From NCBI GenBank assembly GCA_944327085.1, contig CALVGG010000001.1, forward strand, positions 1-64,000: 64,000 nt of DNA, given 5' to 3'. Position 1 is the first letter of the stretch; each line of letters opens with the position of its first letter. The translations under genes were made by a program, and so were the position numbers. Under the pieces are notes generated by a model, which saw only the letters and a list, made by a program, of their open reading frames with translations, had not been told where the DNA came from and did not search any database. This document shows positions 40,855-49,136 of this stretch, in pieces. Source of the DNA: an uncultured Elusimicrobiales bacterium. GTDB taxonomy: Bacteria > Elusimicrobiota > Elusimicrobia > Elusimicrobiales > Elusimicrobiaceae.

Positions 40855-42557
40855 TTTTTCTCCTTCGGCAGGCGCACGGTAAACGTGCTGCCTTTGCCGG
40901 GTTCGGACGATACGCCAATATCCCCGCCGTGTGCACAGGCAATTTGCCTGCTGATAAATAAACCCAGGCCGTACCCGCGGGCGTCCGAACGGACTTGGTG
41001 GTATTTTTCAAAAATGGTTTGCTGGTCTTTAGGGGCAATGCCAACCCCGCTGTCCTGCACGGCAATAAGCACGTTTTCCCCTTCTTGCCGGGCAGATAAA
41101 CGCACAAAGCCTTTTTCCGTAAATTTAACGGCATTGGACAACAAATTAATAAGCACGCGGCGCAACAGTTTTGCGTCCGCCTGCAGCACAATATCAGGGA
41201 CTTCAACGGTAAGTTCCAGGTGTTTTTCCTGCGCGGAAGGAAGTACCGTGTCCGCCGCTTCCTGTGCCAGTTGCTGTAAGTGCACTTCCTGCAAAGACGG
41301 GGTTAATGTACCCGCCTCCAAGCGGGAAACGTCCAGCACGTCTTCCAACAGGGAAGACAAATTCACCGCCGCCTGGTTCATCAGGCGCAAATATTCTTTT
41401 TCTTCTTCTTTGGTGGCTTTGCCGCTGGATAATATATAAATGTAGCCCTGCAGGCCAAGCAGCGGGGCGCGCAAATCGTGCGCCACGGCGCGGAACAAAT
41501 CTTCCTTCATTTGGCTTAACTGGGCCTGCAATTGCAAAACCTGATAATCTTTCAGGTCCGCCGTCATTTTATTAAAAGAAGCAATTAAATTTTTAAATTC
41601 CCCCCAGCCGATGTCCTCATCTATTTTTTGGTCCAGCCGGCCTTCGCTTACTTCTTTGGCGGCTTTATCCAGGGCGGCAATAGGCTCGCCCAAACTTTCG
41701 GCAAATGTAAGCGCGCCAAAATAGGCCAGCGTGGCAATGGCAATCATAAACAGCAAAATAATGATGTTGGTGTAATGAATGGCGCGGAAGGCTTCGTCCT
41801 GCAATTGAAGCACAACGGCGTAAGTGCCCCAAATAGGCGTGGGCGCATAAGCACCTACAAAAGTGTCTTTTTCCCCTTTTAAATTTTTAATAAAGCGTTT
41901 GTTTTCTTCAAACACCTGTTTCATATCCTGCGGGGAAACTTCGGGGCGGTATTGGTAATCTCCATAAAAGAAATGCCCGTTTTCCCCCACAATATAAATC
42001 TGCCCCGTACGGCCAATGCGTTGCTCCTGCACGCGGGTAAGCAAGCCAAAAAAGCTGACTATGCCGTATAAATAATCCCCGTTGGGCATGGTATAAACAA
42101 ACTCGCTTATCGGGCGGCCTTCCACCACTTCAAACCCACTGACGGACAGCTCGTTACTGCCGGCCTCGGGCAGATACTTATCGTCCGATAAATCCAAACT
42201 GGGTATTTTATCCAAAAAAGCCTTTGCCCCCACGCGGGTAATTTCTTTACCTTGTTTATTTAATACGGCCAGCATTAAAAAATCCGGGTTAGCGGCCATG
42301 GCATTGCGTAAATCTTCCTGCGGGTTTTGGCCACTTTGCAAAGCTTCCGATACATTCTGCGCAAAAGCCAGGCGCCAGCCCAAATCCTCAATGTGTTGGT
42401 TGATGGAAGAGGCCACTATTTGGGCCAGGTTGGAATGGGTTTCCAAAATATTGTCTTTTAAATGCCCTTGATAATACGCAAGCAGCAACGCCATAGGTAT
42501 TAAAGGCATTAATACCACGGTAAGGAATAATTTAAAAAGTTTAGAAAAAATGGACAT
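40851..42557 (-). CDS. sensor histidine kinase with periplasmic Cache-like domain
   Basis: A 568-residue protein: TM1 (about 7-29), an extracytoplasmic dCache-like domain (30-265), TM2 (IIILLFMIAIATLAYFGAL), HAMP (EPIAALDKAAKEVSEGRLDQKI...FNKMTADL), HisKA with His in FRAVAHDLRAPLLGLQGY, and HATPase (NLLSNAVKFTEKG, VQDSGVGIAPKDQ, RGYGLGLFISRQI, GKGSTFTVRLP). The ATG at 42557 has AAGGAT; upstream in-frame sequence is not membrane-like. It senses an extracellular small molecule. No response regulator is in the window. Confidence 0.92.
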   Translation of the reverse strand: MSIFSKLFKLFLTVVLMPLIPMALLLAYYQGHLKDNILETHSNLAQIVASSINQHIEDLGWRLAFAQNVSEALQSGQNPQEDLRNAMAANPDFLMLAVLNKQGKEITRVGAKAFLDKIPSLDLSDDKYLPEAGSNELSVSGFEVVEGRPISEFVYTMPNGDYLYGIVSFFGLLTRVQEQRIGRTGQIYIVGENGHFFYGDYQYRPEVSPQDMKQVFEENKRFIKNLKGEKDTFVGAYAPTPIWGTYAVVLQLQDEAFRAIHYTNIIILLFMIAIATLAYFGALTFAESLGEPIAALDKAAKEVSEGRLDQKIDEDIGWGEFKNLIASFNKMTADLKDYQVLQLQAQLSQMKEDLFRAVAHDLRAPLLGLQGYIYILSSGKATKEEEKEYLRLMNQAAVNLSSLLEDVLDVSRLEAGTLTPSLQEVHLQQLAQEAADTVLPSAQEKHLELTVEVPDIVLQADAKLLRRVLINLLSNAVKFTEKGFVRLSARQEGENVLIAVQDSGVGIAPKDQQTIFEKYHQVRSDARGYGLGLFISRQIACAHGGDIGVSSEPGKGSTFTVRLPKEKK

Positions 42558-42616
42558 ATCCTTATTTATTATATTATACCAATTCCCATAGCAATTACGG
42601 GCAGCCGCAAAACGTA

Positions 42617-42647
42617 TTGACTTAGAGCCCGCTCCAGCATTTATAAT
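42617..42647 (+). promoter_or_regulatory. promoter of the CMD-domain gene
   Basis: TTGACT, 19-base spacer, TATAAT. Spacing is long but both boxes are good. Confidence 0.5.
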
Positions 42648-42681
42648 GAATGTATCACTTATTTTTAACCAGGAGCTATTT

Positions 42682-43533
42682 ATGCAAAAAACAATGCGGT
42701 TTTTCCTTCCCCTGTGCCTGATGGCGCTGCAAAGCATGCCGGCTTTTTCAGCCGAAGGCAGCCTCTCCCGCGCCCAAAAAGCGGACGCTACCTACAAGAG
42801 CCTGTTTGGCACCGAAAGACAACCCGACCCTACCGACCCAGAATTTATGCAAATTCTACAGGAATTTATTTTTGGCGAAGTGTTTGAAATAGGAGATTTG
42901 GACGACAAAACCCGCGAGCTGATTACCGTGGTGTCTTTGGCGTCCATTCAAACGCTGCCGCAGTTAAAAGCACATATCCATGCCGCCTTAAATGTGGGCA
43001 ATGACCCTGTTGCCGTGCGCGAAGCGCTGTATTTGTGTGCGCCTTTTATCGGCTTTCCCCGTACGTTAAACGCCATAGCCGTATTTAACGAGGTGGCCAA
43101 ATCCCGCGGCCTGGCCCTGCCTTTACAACCGCAGGGAACCGTTACAGAACAAACCCGCTATCAAAAAGGGTTGGAAATACAGGCCCCCTTATACGCAGAT
43201 GAAGTAAAAACCGCCATGAGCACACTGCCCGCCCCCTACGCACAAAAAATACCCTATATATTAACCTCTTTTGCTTTTGGTGATTTTTACTCAAGAAAGG
43301 CTTTAAACACCCGGCAAAAGGAATTATTGGTATTGGTTATTTTGGCCGCCAGCGGGGCGGACAAACAACTTACCGCCCATATTGTGGGTAATTTTAAAGC
43401 GGGCAACAGCAAAGAAACCCTGCTTGCAGCTATGGTGCAAGCCATGCCCTATATCGGTATGCCGGATGCATTAACGGCTATTAATTTGATTAAAAACACC
43501 AACGAAAAAAACTATAAGTCTATTTATCAATAA
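42682..43533 (+). CDS. exported double carboxymuconolactone-decarboxylase-like protein
   Basis: The 283-residue product starts MQKTMRFFLPLCLMALQSMPAFSA, a signal peptide (AGGAG upstream). Two CMD/AhpD-like repeats follow: residues ~55-130 (LDDKTRELITVVSLASIQTLPQLKAHIHAALNVG ... GFPRTLNAIAVF) and ~190-280 (LNTRQKELLVLVILAASGADKQLTAHIVGNFKAG ... GMPDALTAINLI). The usual C-x-x-C-x-x-x-H of AhpD is absent; the His remains, with other residues at the Cys positions. So it is not a thiol peroxidase, and may be a lactonase-like or binding protein in the periplasm. Divergent from the histidine kinase. Confidence 0.85.
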   Translation: MQKTMRFFLPLCLMALQSMPAFSAEGSLSRAQKADATYKSLFGTERQPDPTDPEFMQILQEFIFGEVFEIGDLDDKTRELITVVSLASIQTLPQLKAHIHAALNVGNDPVAVREALYLCAPFIGFPRTLNAIAVFNEVAKSRGLALPLQPQGTVTEQTRYQKGLEIQAPLYADEVKTAMSTLPAPYAQKIPYILTSFAFGDFYSRKALNTRQKELLVLVILAASGADKQLTAHIVGNFKAGNSKETLLAAMVQAMPYIGMPDALTAINLIKNTNEKNYKSIYQ

Positions 43534-43557
43534 TACGCTCCGTTGTGTTGTTTGGTT

Positions 43558-43584
43558 AAAACCCGCCTTAAAGGCGGGTTTTTT
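43558..43584 (+). terminator. terminator of the CMD-domain gene
   Basis: AAACCCGCCTT / AAGGCGGGTTT, then TTTT. Confidence 0.85.
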
Positions 43585-43587
43585 GCG

Positions 43588-43620
43588 GGGCCAAAAGGCC
43601 TTATAAACCATAGGCCCAAA
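43588..43620 (-). repeat. 33-base composite intergenic repeat, copy B
   Basis: Read on the minus strand: TTTGGGCCTA, 10 bases, GGCCTTTTGGCCC, the same blocks and spacing as copy A at 4658-4690. A further perfect hairpin, CAGGGCC-CAAT-GGCCCTG, lies at 43633-43650. Confidence 0.6.
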
Positions 43621-43671
43621 TTCCCCCGCGCACAGGGCCCAATGGCCCTGGCCCCGCCCCTTATATAACGC

Positions 43672-43677
43672 TATATT
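43672..43677 (+). promoter_or_regulatory. -10 box, probably leaderless transcript
   Basis: TATATT, six bases, then the ATG at 43684; no Shine-Dalgarno. Confidence 0.4.
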
Positions 43678-43683
43678 ATAAGT

Positions 43684-43935
43684 ATGAAAGCATATAATAA
43701 GATTAAAAATTTATTGTTTGGGCGAGGCCAACACACGGTAAACAGGGCAACCCCCTGCGGGGTGTTATTTTCCCAAACGGAAAATATTGTGTATTTAAAT
43801 TCCAAAGAAACCGCTTTTATATACCGTCAAAACAAACGCATCACCCGCACCCTCACGCCGGATAACCCCCTCCTGAAACAAGCCGGCTTAACCACACACG
43901 GCGCGTGGTGCTGCAACATAAAGCAAACGTTGTAA
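43684..43935 (+). CDS. small hypothetical protein
   Basis: An 83-residue, basic protein without membrane helix or signal. It has a Cys in TPCGVLF and a Cys-Cys pair near the end (AWCCNIKQ). No family recognised. Support for a real gene: a -10 hexamer six bases before the ATG as in other genes here, and a good plus-strand terminator 17 bases after the stop. It has no overlapping alternative ORF of quality. Confidence 0.55.
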   Translation: MKAYNKIKNLLFGRGQHTVNRATPCGVLFSQTENIVYLNSKETAFIYRQNKRITRTLTPDNPLLKQAGLTTHGAWCCNIKQTL

Positions 43936-43951
43936 TCCCCCTGAAACAACC

Positions 43952-43986
43952 AATTCCTCCGCTCTACCCGGCGGAGGAATTTTTTA
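43952..43986 (+). terminator. terminator of the small ORF at 43684
   Basis: AATTCCTCCGC / GCGGAGGAATT around an 8-base loop, then TTTTTAT. Confidence 0.8.
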
Positions 43987-44060
43987 TCTTTACATTTTTA
44001 ATAAAACCACATTTTCAGCACCCGAACATAAACAGAGCAGACACGTTTTTTACACAGCAA

Positions 44061-44089
44061 ATAAAAACCCCGGGCTTTTTACCCGGGGT
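44061..44089 (-). terminator. terminator of the gene at 44105
   Basis: ACCCCGGG / CCCGGGGT around a 7-base loop, then TTTTTATTT on the minus strand. Confidence 0.8.
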
Positions 44090-44104
44090 GAAATAACATA
44101 AATT

Positions 44105-45247
44105 TTAGCGCGAACGCCCCCAATCATGAAAAAATACATGCATATCGCACCCCACCGCCAGGGCCCAGCGTTTGTCCTTCATTACCCGTACGGCCAGCAA
44201 ATGGTAAAAGGCTTGTTCGTTCCGGGCCCTTAACTGTACACGGTAGCGGTTCATTTCCTGCGGGAAAGGGGCATATTGTTCCAACAAAGGGTTCATATGG
44301 GCGCCTAATGCATAGTTAAACTCCATCACAAAAGGTTTATACTTGCGCAGTTTGTGCGCCAAAGAGGCGGGCTGATTGTAATTGGTGTGCCCCATGCCGG
44401 CATGCACAAACACCACGGCGTTGGGGTCCTGCTGCAAAATGTTTTCTATAATACCTACCCAATGTTTATTGCGTGCGTCCACCCCGGCCGGGGAGGACCA
44501 CCTTTTATAAGCGGGGCAATCCGTATTGCTGGTATAATTCTGCGCCACCGCCTGGGCGGATACGGCAGGGTCTTCCAGCCCTACTACCGGTATGCCGGAG
44601 CGTACAATCCGCTTGGCATACGGGCGGTAAAACGGGCGTTTGCGCACGGCGGAGTTTACTTCCGCCATAGTCAATATGCGCACCCCTTGCCCGGGAACAG
44701 ACAAATCATCCACAAATTCCGACGCATAATACACCCGTTTTTCCGGGTAGGCGCTTTGGTAATTAAGCATCATAAACAGCATTTCTTCCGCCACGCGTTT
44801 TTGTTCATGCGTTTCCCCCACCAATATCACCCGGGCAGAAGGATTAATCAGCTTGCTATATGGAATAGTTGCATCATACATTTGAAAAAGCACCGCTTTG
44901 TTTACCAGTTCTTTTTGTAAGGAAAGGTAAGCTTCTTTTTCCAAAAAATTGGTTAATGCTTCCTCTTGCAAGTGTTTATTGGCGGCGGTAAAATCTTTTT
45001 TAGTGTGAGAGGGAAGGCTTTTAAACAAAGGCTCCAGCATGTCCCGCATGCGGCTGCCGCCCAGGGCGGCTTCGCTCTGCAGCATGGTGGCGGCGGCGTT
45101 TTTTACACTGGCGGGGCGGGAGGAAGTTTCCACCTTTTTGGCCGTCTTTTTTAAAGCACGGGTAAAAGACGCACGCTGCCCGTATCCGTTCAACGGCAGT
45201 AAAAACAAGAACAAGCCTGCACACAGTAAGTAAAAACGTTTGTTCAT
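44105..45247 (-). CDS. secreted protein, ChaN/TIKI-like fold suspected
   Basis: The 380-residue product from the ATG at 45247 starts with a signal peptide (MNKRFYLLCAGLFLFLLPLNG). After ~110 helical residues comes a domain with VILVGETHEQKRVAEEM, ASEFVDDLS, IPVVGLEDPA and AVVFVHAGMGHTNY. The G-E-x-H motif, a later Glu, and a late His resemble the ChaN / TIKI / erythromycin-esterase-like superfamily. Function (haem binding or hydrolysis) is not clear. An in-frame ATG at 45325 would place 26 residues before the signal and is rejected. No Shine-Dalgarno; AATAAT six bases upstream. Confidence 0.75.
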   Translation of the reverse strand: MNKRFYLLCAGLFLFLLPLNGYGQRASFTRALKKTAKKVETSSRPASVKNAAATMLQSEAALGGSRMRDMLEPLFKSLPSHTKKDFTAANKHLQEEALTNFLEKEAYLSLQKELVNKAVLFQMYDATIPYSKLINPSARVILVGETHEQKRVAEEMLFMMLNYQSAYPEKRVYYASEFVDDLSVPGQGVRILTMAEVNSAVRKRPFYRPYAKRIVRSGIPVVGLEDPAVSAQAVAQNYTSNTDCPAYKRWSSPAGVDARNKHWVGIIENILQQDPNAVVFVHAGMGHTNYNQPASLAHKLRKYKPFVMEFNYALGAHMNPLLEQYAPFPQEMNRYRVQLRARNEQAFYHLLAVRVMKDKRWALAVGCDMHVFFHDWGRSR

Positions 45248-45327
45248 ATAATTATTATTCCAAAACTTTCCGTTAAAAAAAAGAGCCTTTAGGCCCAGGG
45301 ATATATGGGCCCTTATACCCATCATAA

Positions 45328-45359
45328 CACAAAAAGCCCCGCTTTGAAAGCGGGGCTTT
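45328..45359 (-). terminator. terminator of the acyl-CoA dehydrogenase-etfBA operon
   Basis: AAAGCCCCGCTT / AAGCGGGGCTTT, then TTGTGTT on the minus strand, after the etfA stop. Confidence 0.8.
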
Positions 45360-45377
45360 GCTTAAAAGGCAAAAACT

Positions 45378-46571
45378 TTAGTTTTTGGCTTTCTTTACGC
45401 CGTCAATTACTTTAGGCAGGATTTGGCGGGCATCACCCACAAAACCATATTTGCACACGTTAAAGATAGGCGCGTTGGCGTCTTTATTTACGGCAATAAT
45501 GGTGTCGCTGTGTTCCATACCCACAATATGCTGCACCGCGCCGGAAATACCGCACGCCACATACAATTTGGGCGCCACCGTTACGCCGGACTGGCCGATT
45601 TGCTTTTCCTTGGGTTTGAGGCCCAGGTCAATCGCCGCGCGGGAAGCGCCTACCGCGCCGCCCAATTCACAGGCCAAGGTTTCCAGCATTTCAAAACCCG
45701 CTTTGTCTTTCATACCGCGGCCGCCGGCCAATACCACTTCGGCTTCGTCCAGTTTTTCTCCGCAGGTAATCGGGTCCATCTGTTTGCTGATAATGCGCAC
45801 TTTGCCAGCCTGCGCCGGTATGGCAATAGGTTCGTTTACCACCTGCGCCATAGCGCCGGGGCGGGAAACTACTTTCTTAAATACATTGGGGCGCACGGTG
45901 GACATTTGGGGCCGGTAATCCGGGCATTTAATGTCCGCCATAATGTTGCCGCCAAAAGCCGGGCGGGTTTGAATAAGCAGCCCGTCCTGAATAGACAGGC
46001 CGGTGCAGTCCGCCGTTAAACCCACAAACAGTTCGGAAGAAATACGCGGGGACAAATCACGCCCGATATAGGTGGACGGATAAAGCACCACGCTGGGGTT
46101 GTACTTTTTAATCAAAGTCACCATGGCATTGGCATAAGCGGCGGTGTTGTAATCGTGATAGCCTTGGCCTTCCACGGCGTAAATTTTGTCGGCACCGTAA
46201 GAAGAGAGCTCGGCAAAATACGGCTGGATATTATCCCCAATCACCACGGCGCAAAGTTCTTCGCCCAACTGGTCAGCCAATTCGCGCCCTTTGGACAAGA
46301 GTTCCAACCCTACCGGGCGGACAAATTGTTTTTGGCCGTTATCGGCAATTTCAATAAAAGCCCACACGCCTTTATAGGCGGACAGGTCTTTCTTGGCGGC
46401 CCCGCTGGCCGGCAAGGACAAAGCCTTCACCGGGCATACGGACACACACGCGCCGCACATCGTGCAGCTGGCATTGGCCACCGCTTTGCGGTTCACCAAG
46501 GAGAGTGCCCCAAACGGACAAGTGCTTACGCATTTTCCGCAACCTACACAATTAGAAGCTATTTGAATCAT
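45378..46571 (-). CDS. etfA: electron transfer flavoprotein alpha subunit with N-terminal ferredoxin domain
   Basis: The 397-residue product starts with two 4Fe-4S motifs (Cys8, 11, 14, 18 and Cys36, 39, 42, 46), then the EtfA N-domain (VWAFIEIADNGQKQFVRPV). The FAD domain follows, with RPAFGGNIMADI, VLAGGRGM, GASRAAIDLG, QIGQSGVTVAPKLYVACGISGAVQH and AVNKDANAPIF. The added ferredoxin domain is known from CarE of the caffeyl-CoA reductase of Acetobacterium, an electron-bifurcating complex. It overlaps etfB by four bases. Confidence 0.95.
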   Translation of the reverse strand: MIQIASNCVGCGKCVSTCPFGALSLVNRKAVANASCTMCGACVSVCPVKALSLPASGAAKKDLSAYKGVWAFIEIADNGQKQFVRPVGLELLSKGRELADQLGEELCAVVIGDNIQPYFAELSSYGADKIYAVEGQGYHDYNTAAYANAMVTLIKKYNPSVVLYPSTYIGRDLSPRISSELFVGLTADCTGLSIQDGLLIQTRPAFGGNIMADIKCPDYRPQMSTVRPNVFKKVVSRPGAMAQVVNEPIAIPAQAGKVRIISKQMDPITCGEKLDEAEVVLAGGRGMKDKAGFEMLETLACELGGAVGASRAAIDLGLKPKEKQIGQSGVTVAPKLYVACGISGAVQHIVGMEHSDTIIAVNKDANAPIFNVCKYGFVGDARQILPKVIDGVKKAKN

Positions 46572-47356
46572 TTGATAAAACTCTCCTTTTTCAAAATTTC
46601 AACAAATTTGGCTGCCATTTCTTCGGCAGAACCGCTGAACATTTCCCCTTTCTGGCGCGCGGCCGGAGGGAAAATGCGGGACACCCGGGTAGGGGATCCT
46701 TCCAACCCCAGTTTATGCGGGTCGGCCTGGATATCCACTTCCGTCCAGGTGGAAATTTTCTTATCCTGCGCTTTATGCGCTGCCATGAAAGACGGATATT
46801 TGGGTGCATAGTCCACGGGCATAGTCGTGGTAATTAAAACCGGCAGGTCCGCTTCCATAATTTGGTGGCCGCCTTCAATCAGTTTCTTTACCACGGCGCG
46901 GGTGCCGTCGCTGTCTACGCTTTCGCAAAAGGTAATTTGCGGAATGCCCAAGTGATAGGCAATACCGGGGCCGGTTTGGGCGGTATCGCCGTCAATGGCC
47001 ATTTGACCGCATAAAATCATATCAAACTGACCGATTTTTTTAATCGTCATGGCCAAGGCATAGGAAGTGGCCCACGTGTCAGAACCGGCAAACGCGCGGC
47101 TGGAAAGCAGCACGCCTTCGTCAGCCCCTAAAGCCAACGCCAAGCGCAGCACCGCCACAGCCTGGGCAGGCCCCATGGATACCACCGTTACTTTGGCGCC
47201 CGTTTTGGCTTTAATGGCCAAGGCTTTTTCCAAAGCGTAGTGATCGTACGGGTTTAAAATGCTGGGTACGCCGGCGCGGATTAAGGTGCCGGTTTTCGGG
47301 TCCACCTTTACTTGGGTGGAATCAGGAACTTGTTTAATACATACAATAATGTTCAT
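46568..47356 (-). CDS. etfB: electron transfer flavoprotein beta subunit
   Basis: The 262-residue product begins MNIIVCIKQVPDSTQVKVDPKTGTL and has SILNPYDHYALEKALAIK, VTVVSMGPAQAVAVLRLALALGADEGVLL, CGQMAIDGDTAQTGPGIAYHLG and VLITTTMPVDYAPKYPSF. The ATG at 47356 follows TAAGGAT; the in-frame TTG at 47365 is less likely. With EtfA it carries the flavins and, in bifurcating types, binds NAD. It lies 12 bases after the dehydrogenase. Confidence 0.95.
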   Translation of the reverse strand: MNIIVCIKQVPDSTQVKVDPKTGTLIRAGVPSILNPYDHYALEKALAIKAKTGAKVTVVSMGPAQAVAVLRLALALGADEGVLLSSRAFAGSDTWATSYALAMTIKKIGQFDMILCGQMAIDGDTAQTGPGIAYHLGIPQITFCESVDSDGTRAVVKKLIEGGHQIMEADLPVLITTTMPVDYAPKYPSFMAAHKAQDKKISTWTEVDIQADPHKLGLEGSPTRVSRIFPPAARQKGEMFSGSAEEMAAKFVEILKKESFIK

Positions 47357-47368
47357 GGGGTTCAATCC

Positions 47369-49009
47369 TTATGCTTTAAAAATTTCTCTCAGTTTAGCGG
47401 AAACGGCGTCTTCGTCCGTTATCAGGCCGGTCATTTTTTCTTCAATGCCAACCAAGTTCACCGCGGCGGAAAGATCCTGCGCGCTGGCTGCGCCGACACC
47501 CAGGATTAATTTCATCCCGTCTGTGGCAATCTTAAACGCGCTCAAGCGGGCGTTTACGCGCGCCATGGTGCACAGGGTGTTTAAGTCAAAGCGGCTGCCT
47601 TCGGTTATTTTGCCTTCGGCGCATTGGTGGCTGAATACTGCGGCCACTTCCGCTTCGGAAATTAAATCACCCAACATAAAGGTAATGTATTGGTGGCGGG
47701 TAAGTTTCTGTGCGCGGCAGTCTTCCAGCACGCGGGCCAAAGCGCGGAAACCCAAAGCCACACTGTCAGCACCCACGTTGGGGTTCTTGGCGTGAATGGC
47801 TTCAAATTCTTCCGCTTGTTTAATATAGTATTGGCCGCGGCTTTTTAAATGTTCCTGCCAGCGCCCGCGGAAGATGGTCATTTCCAACACTTCGCTGGTG
47901 CCTTCGTAAATGCAGGTAATTTTAACGTCGCGTTTAATTTTTTCTACGGGGAATTCTTTCGTGTAGCCAAAACCGCCCATAGCCTGTATGGCGTCTTCGG
48001 CCGCTTTGTTGCCCGATTCCGTGGCGTACAATTTGGCAATGGCGCCTTCGGTAGCCAAACCGTGGTTGTTCACTTCCAGCTGTTTGGCAGTCCAGTCAAT
48101 ATAAGCGCGGGCCGCTTCAAAGCGTACATAATGCGGGGTGATGAGTTTAAGCATAAAGCCCTGCTTTTGGGCCAACGGGCCGCCTGCCTGAATGCGCTGC
48201 TGGGCGTATACCAGAGCGGTTTCCACCGCTTCTTCACCGGCGCCCAAACCAAAAGCGGCCACCATCAAGCGGGTATAACCGAATACGGCCTGGGCCTGCA
48301 GGAAGCCTTTGCCTTCTTCCAAACCAATTAAATTTTCGGCCGGCACGTATACTTCGTCAAACGCCAAACCCGCCGTGTTGGACAGGCGGATACCGTGTTT
48401 GTCTTCGTGCGCGTCCTGCGTAAAACCGGGGGTGCCTTTTTCTACAATAAACCAGCTGGGGCCGCCGGGGGCCAAAGCCAGCACGGTGTAAATATCGGCC
48501 ACGCCGCCGTTGGAAATCCACATTTTGCTGCCGGTAATTTTGTAGCCCACAATTTTACCGTCTTTTTCTACACGTTCGGCACGGGTGCGCAAAGATACCA
48601 GGTCGGACCCGGCATCCGCTTCCGTTGCGCCGTAAGCCACCAGTTTGTTTTCGTCGGCAATTTTCTTAAACCATTTGGCTTTTTGTTCCGGGGTGCCGCC
48701 CACGTTAATGGGGTCACTGCCTAAAAAGGTAGCAAACACACCGGTGGCAATACCCAAATCAATACGGGCCAGCTGTTCGCACACGCGGTAAATTTCGGTG
48801 GTCTGGCCGCCCAAACCGTTGTATTCTTCCGGAATGAGCAAAAGATGTACGCCCAGGGTGTCGCGGTCGTACATCTCTTTCAAAATTTCTAAAGGAATTT
48901 CATTTTTGGCGTCATGCTCGCGGATAAATTCGTGCGAGATGCGGTTCTTAGCATATTGCTTCAAACTATCCAACATCAGGTTTCTGGTTGTCAGGTCGTT
49001 CTTTGCCAT
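47369..49009 (-). CDS. acyl-CoA dehydrogenase family protein, C-terminally extended
   Basis: A 546-residue flavoenzyme. Family motifs: YGATEADAGSDLVSLRTRAE, GYKITGSKMWISNGGVADIY, ADIYTVLAL, PAENLIGLEEGKGF, DAIQAMGGFGYTKEFPVEKIKRDVKITCIYEGTSEVLEM. The catalytic Glu is that of YEGTSE, as in short-chain enzymes. A C-terminal extension of about 140 residues is not part of the 380-residue core. With adjacent etfBA it probably reduces an enoyl-CoA, perhaps with electron bifurcation. Start at ATG 49009 (MAKNDL) with GGAG upstream. Confidence 0.9.
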   Translation of the reverse strand: MAKNDLTTRNLMLDSLKQYAKNRISHEFIREHDAKNEIPLEILKEMYDRDTLGVHLLLIPEEYNGLGGQTTEIYRVCEQLARIDLGIATGVFATFLGSDPINVGGTPEQKAKWFKKIADENKLVAYGATEADAGSDLVSLRTRAERVEKDGKIVGYKITGSKMWISNGGVADIYTVLALAPGGPSWFIVEKGTPGFTQDAHEDKHGIRLSNTAGLAFDEVYVPAENLIGLEEGKGFLQAQAVFGYTRLMVAAFGLGAGEEAVETALVYAQQRIQAGGPLAQKQGFMLKLITPHYVRFEAARAYIDWTAKQLEVNNHGLATEGAIAKLYATESGNKAAEDAIQAMGGFGYTKEFPVEKIKRDVKITCIYEGTSEVLEMTIFRGRWQEHLKSRGQYYIKQAEEFEAIHAKNPNVGADSVALGFRALARVLEDCRAQKLTRHQYITFMLGDLISEAEVAAVFSHQCAEGKITEGSRFDLNTLCTMARVNARLSAFKIATDGMKLILGVGAASAQDLSAAVNLVGIEEKMTGLITDEDAVSAKLREIFKA

Positions 49010-49079
49010 GTTTATTTGGTCTCCAAAATACAATATAGGTATATAATACCAATTTTTGAGCCCCCGCGCACCCGCCAAA

Positions 49080-49107
49080 CGCAAACCCCCGGGGGGCACC
49101 CGGGGAT
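49080..49107 (-). terminator. weak terminator of the pilin gene at 49137
   Basis: CCCCGGG / CCCGGGG around a 5-base loop, followed only by GTTTGCGTTT on the minus strand. Confidence 0.45.
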
Positions 49108-49136
49108 TTTAAGCACTCAAAACAAGCGTGTTTTTA

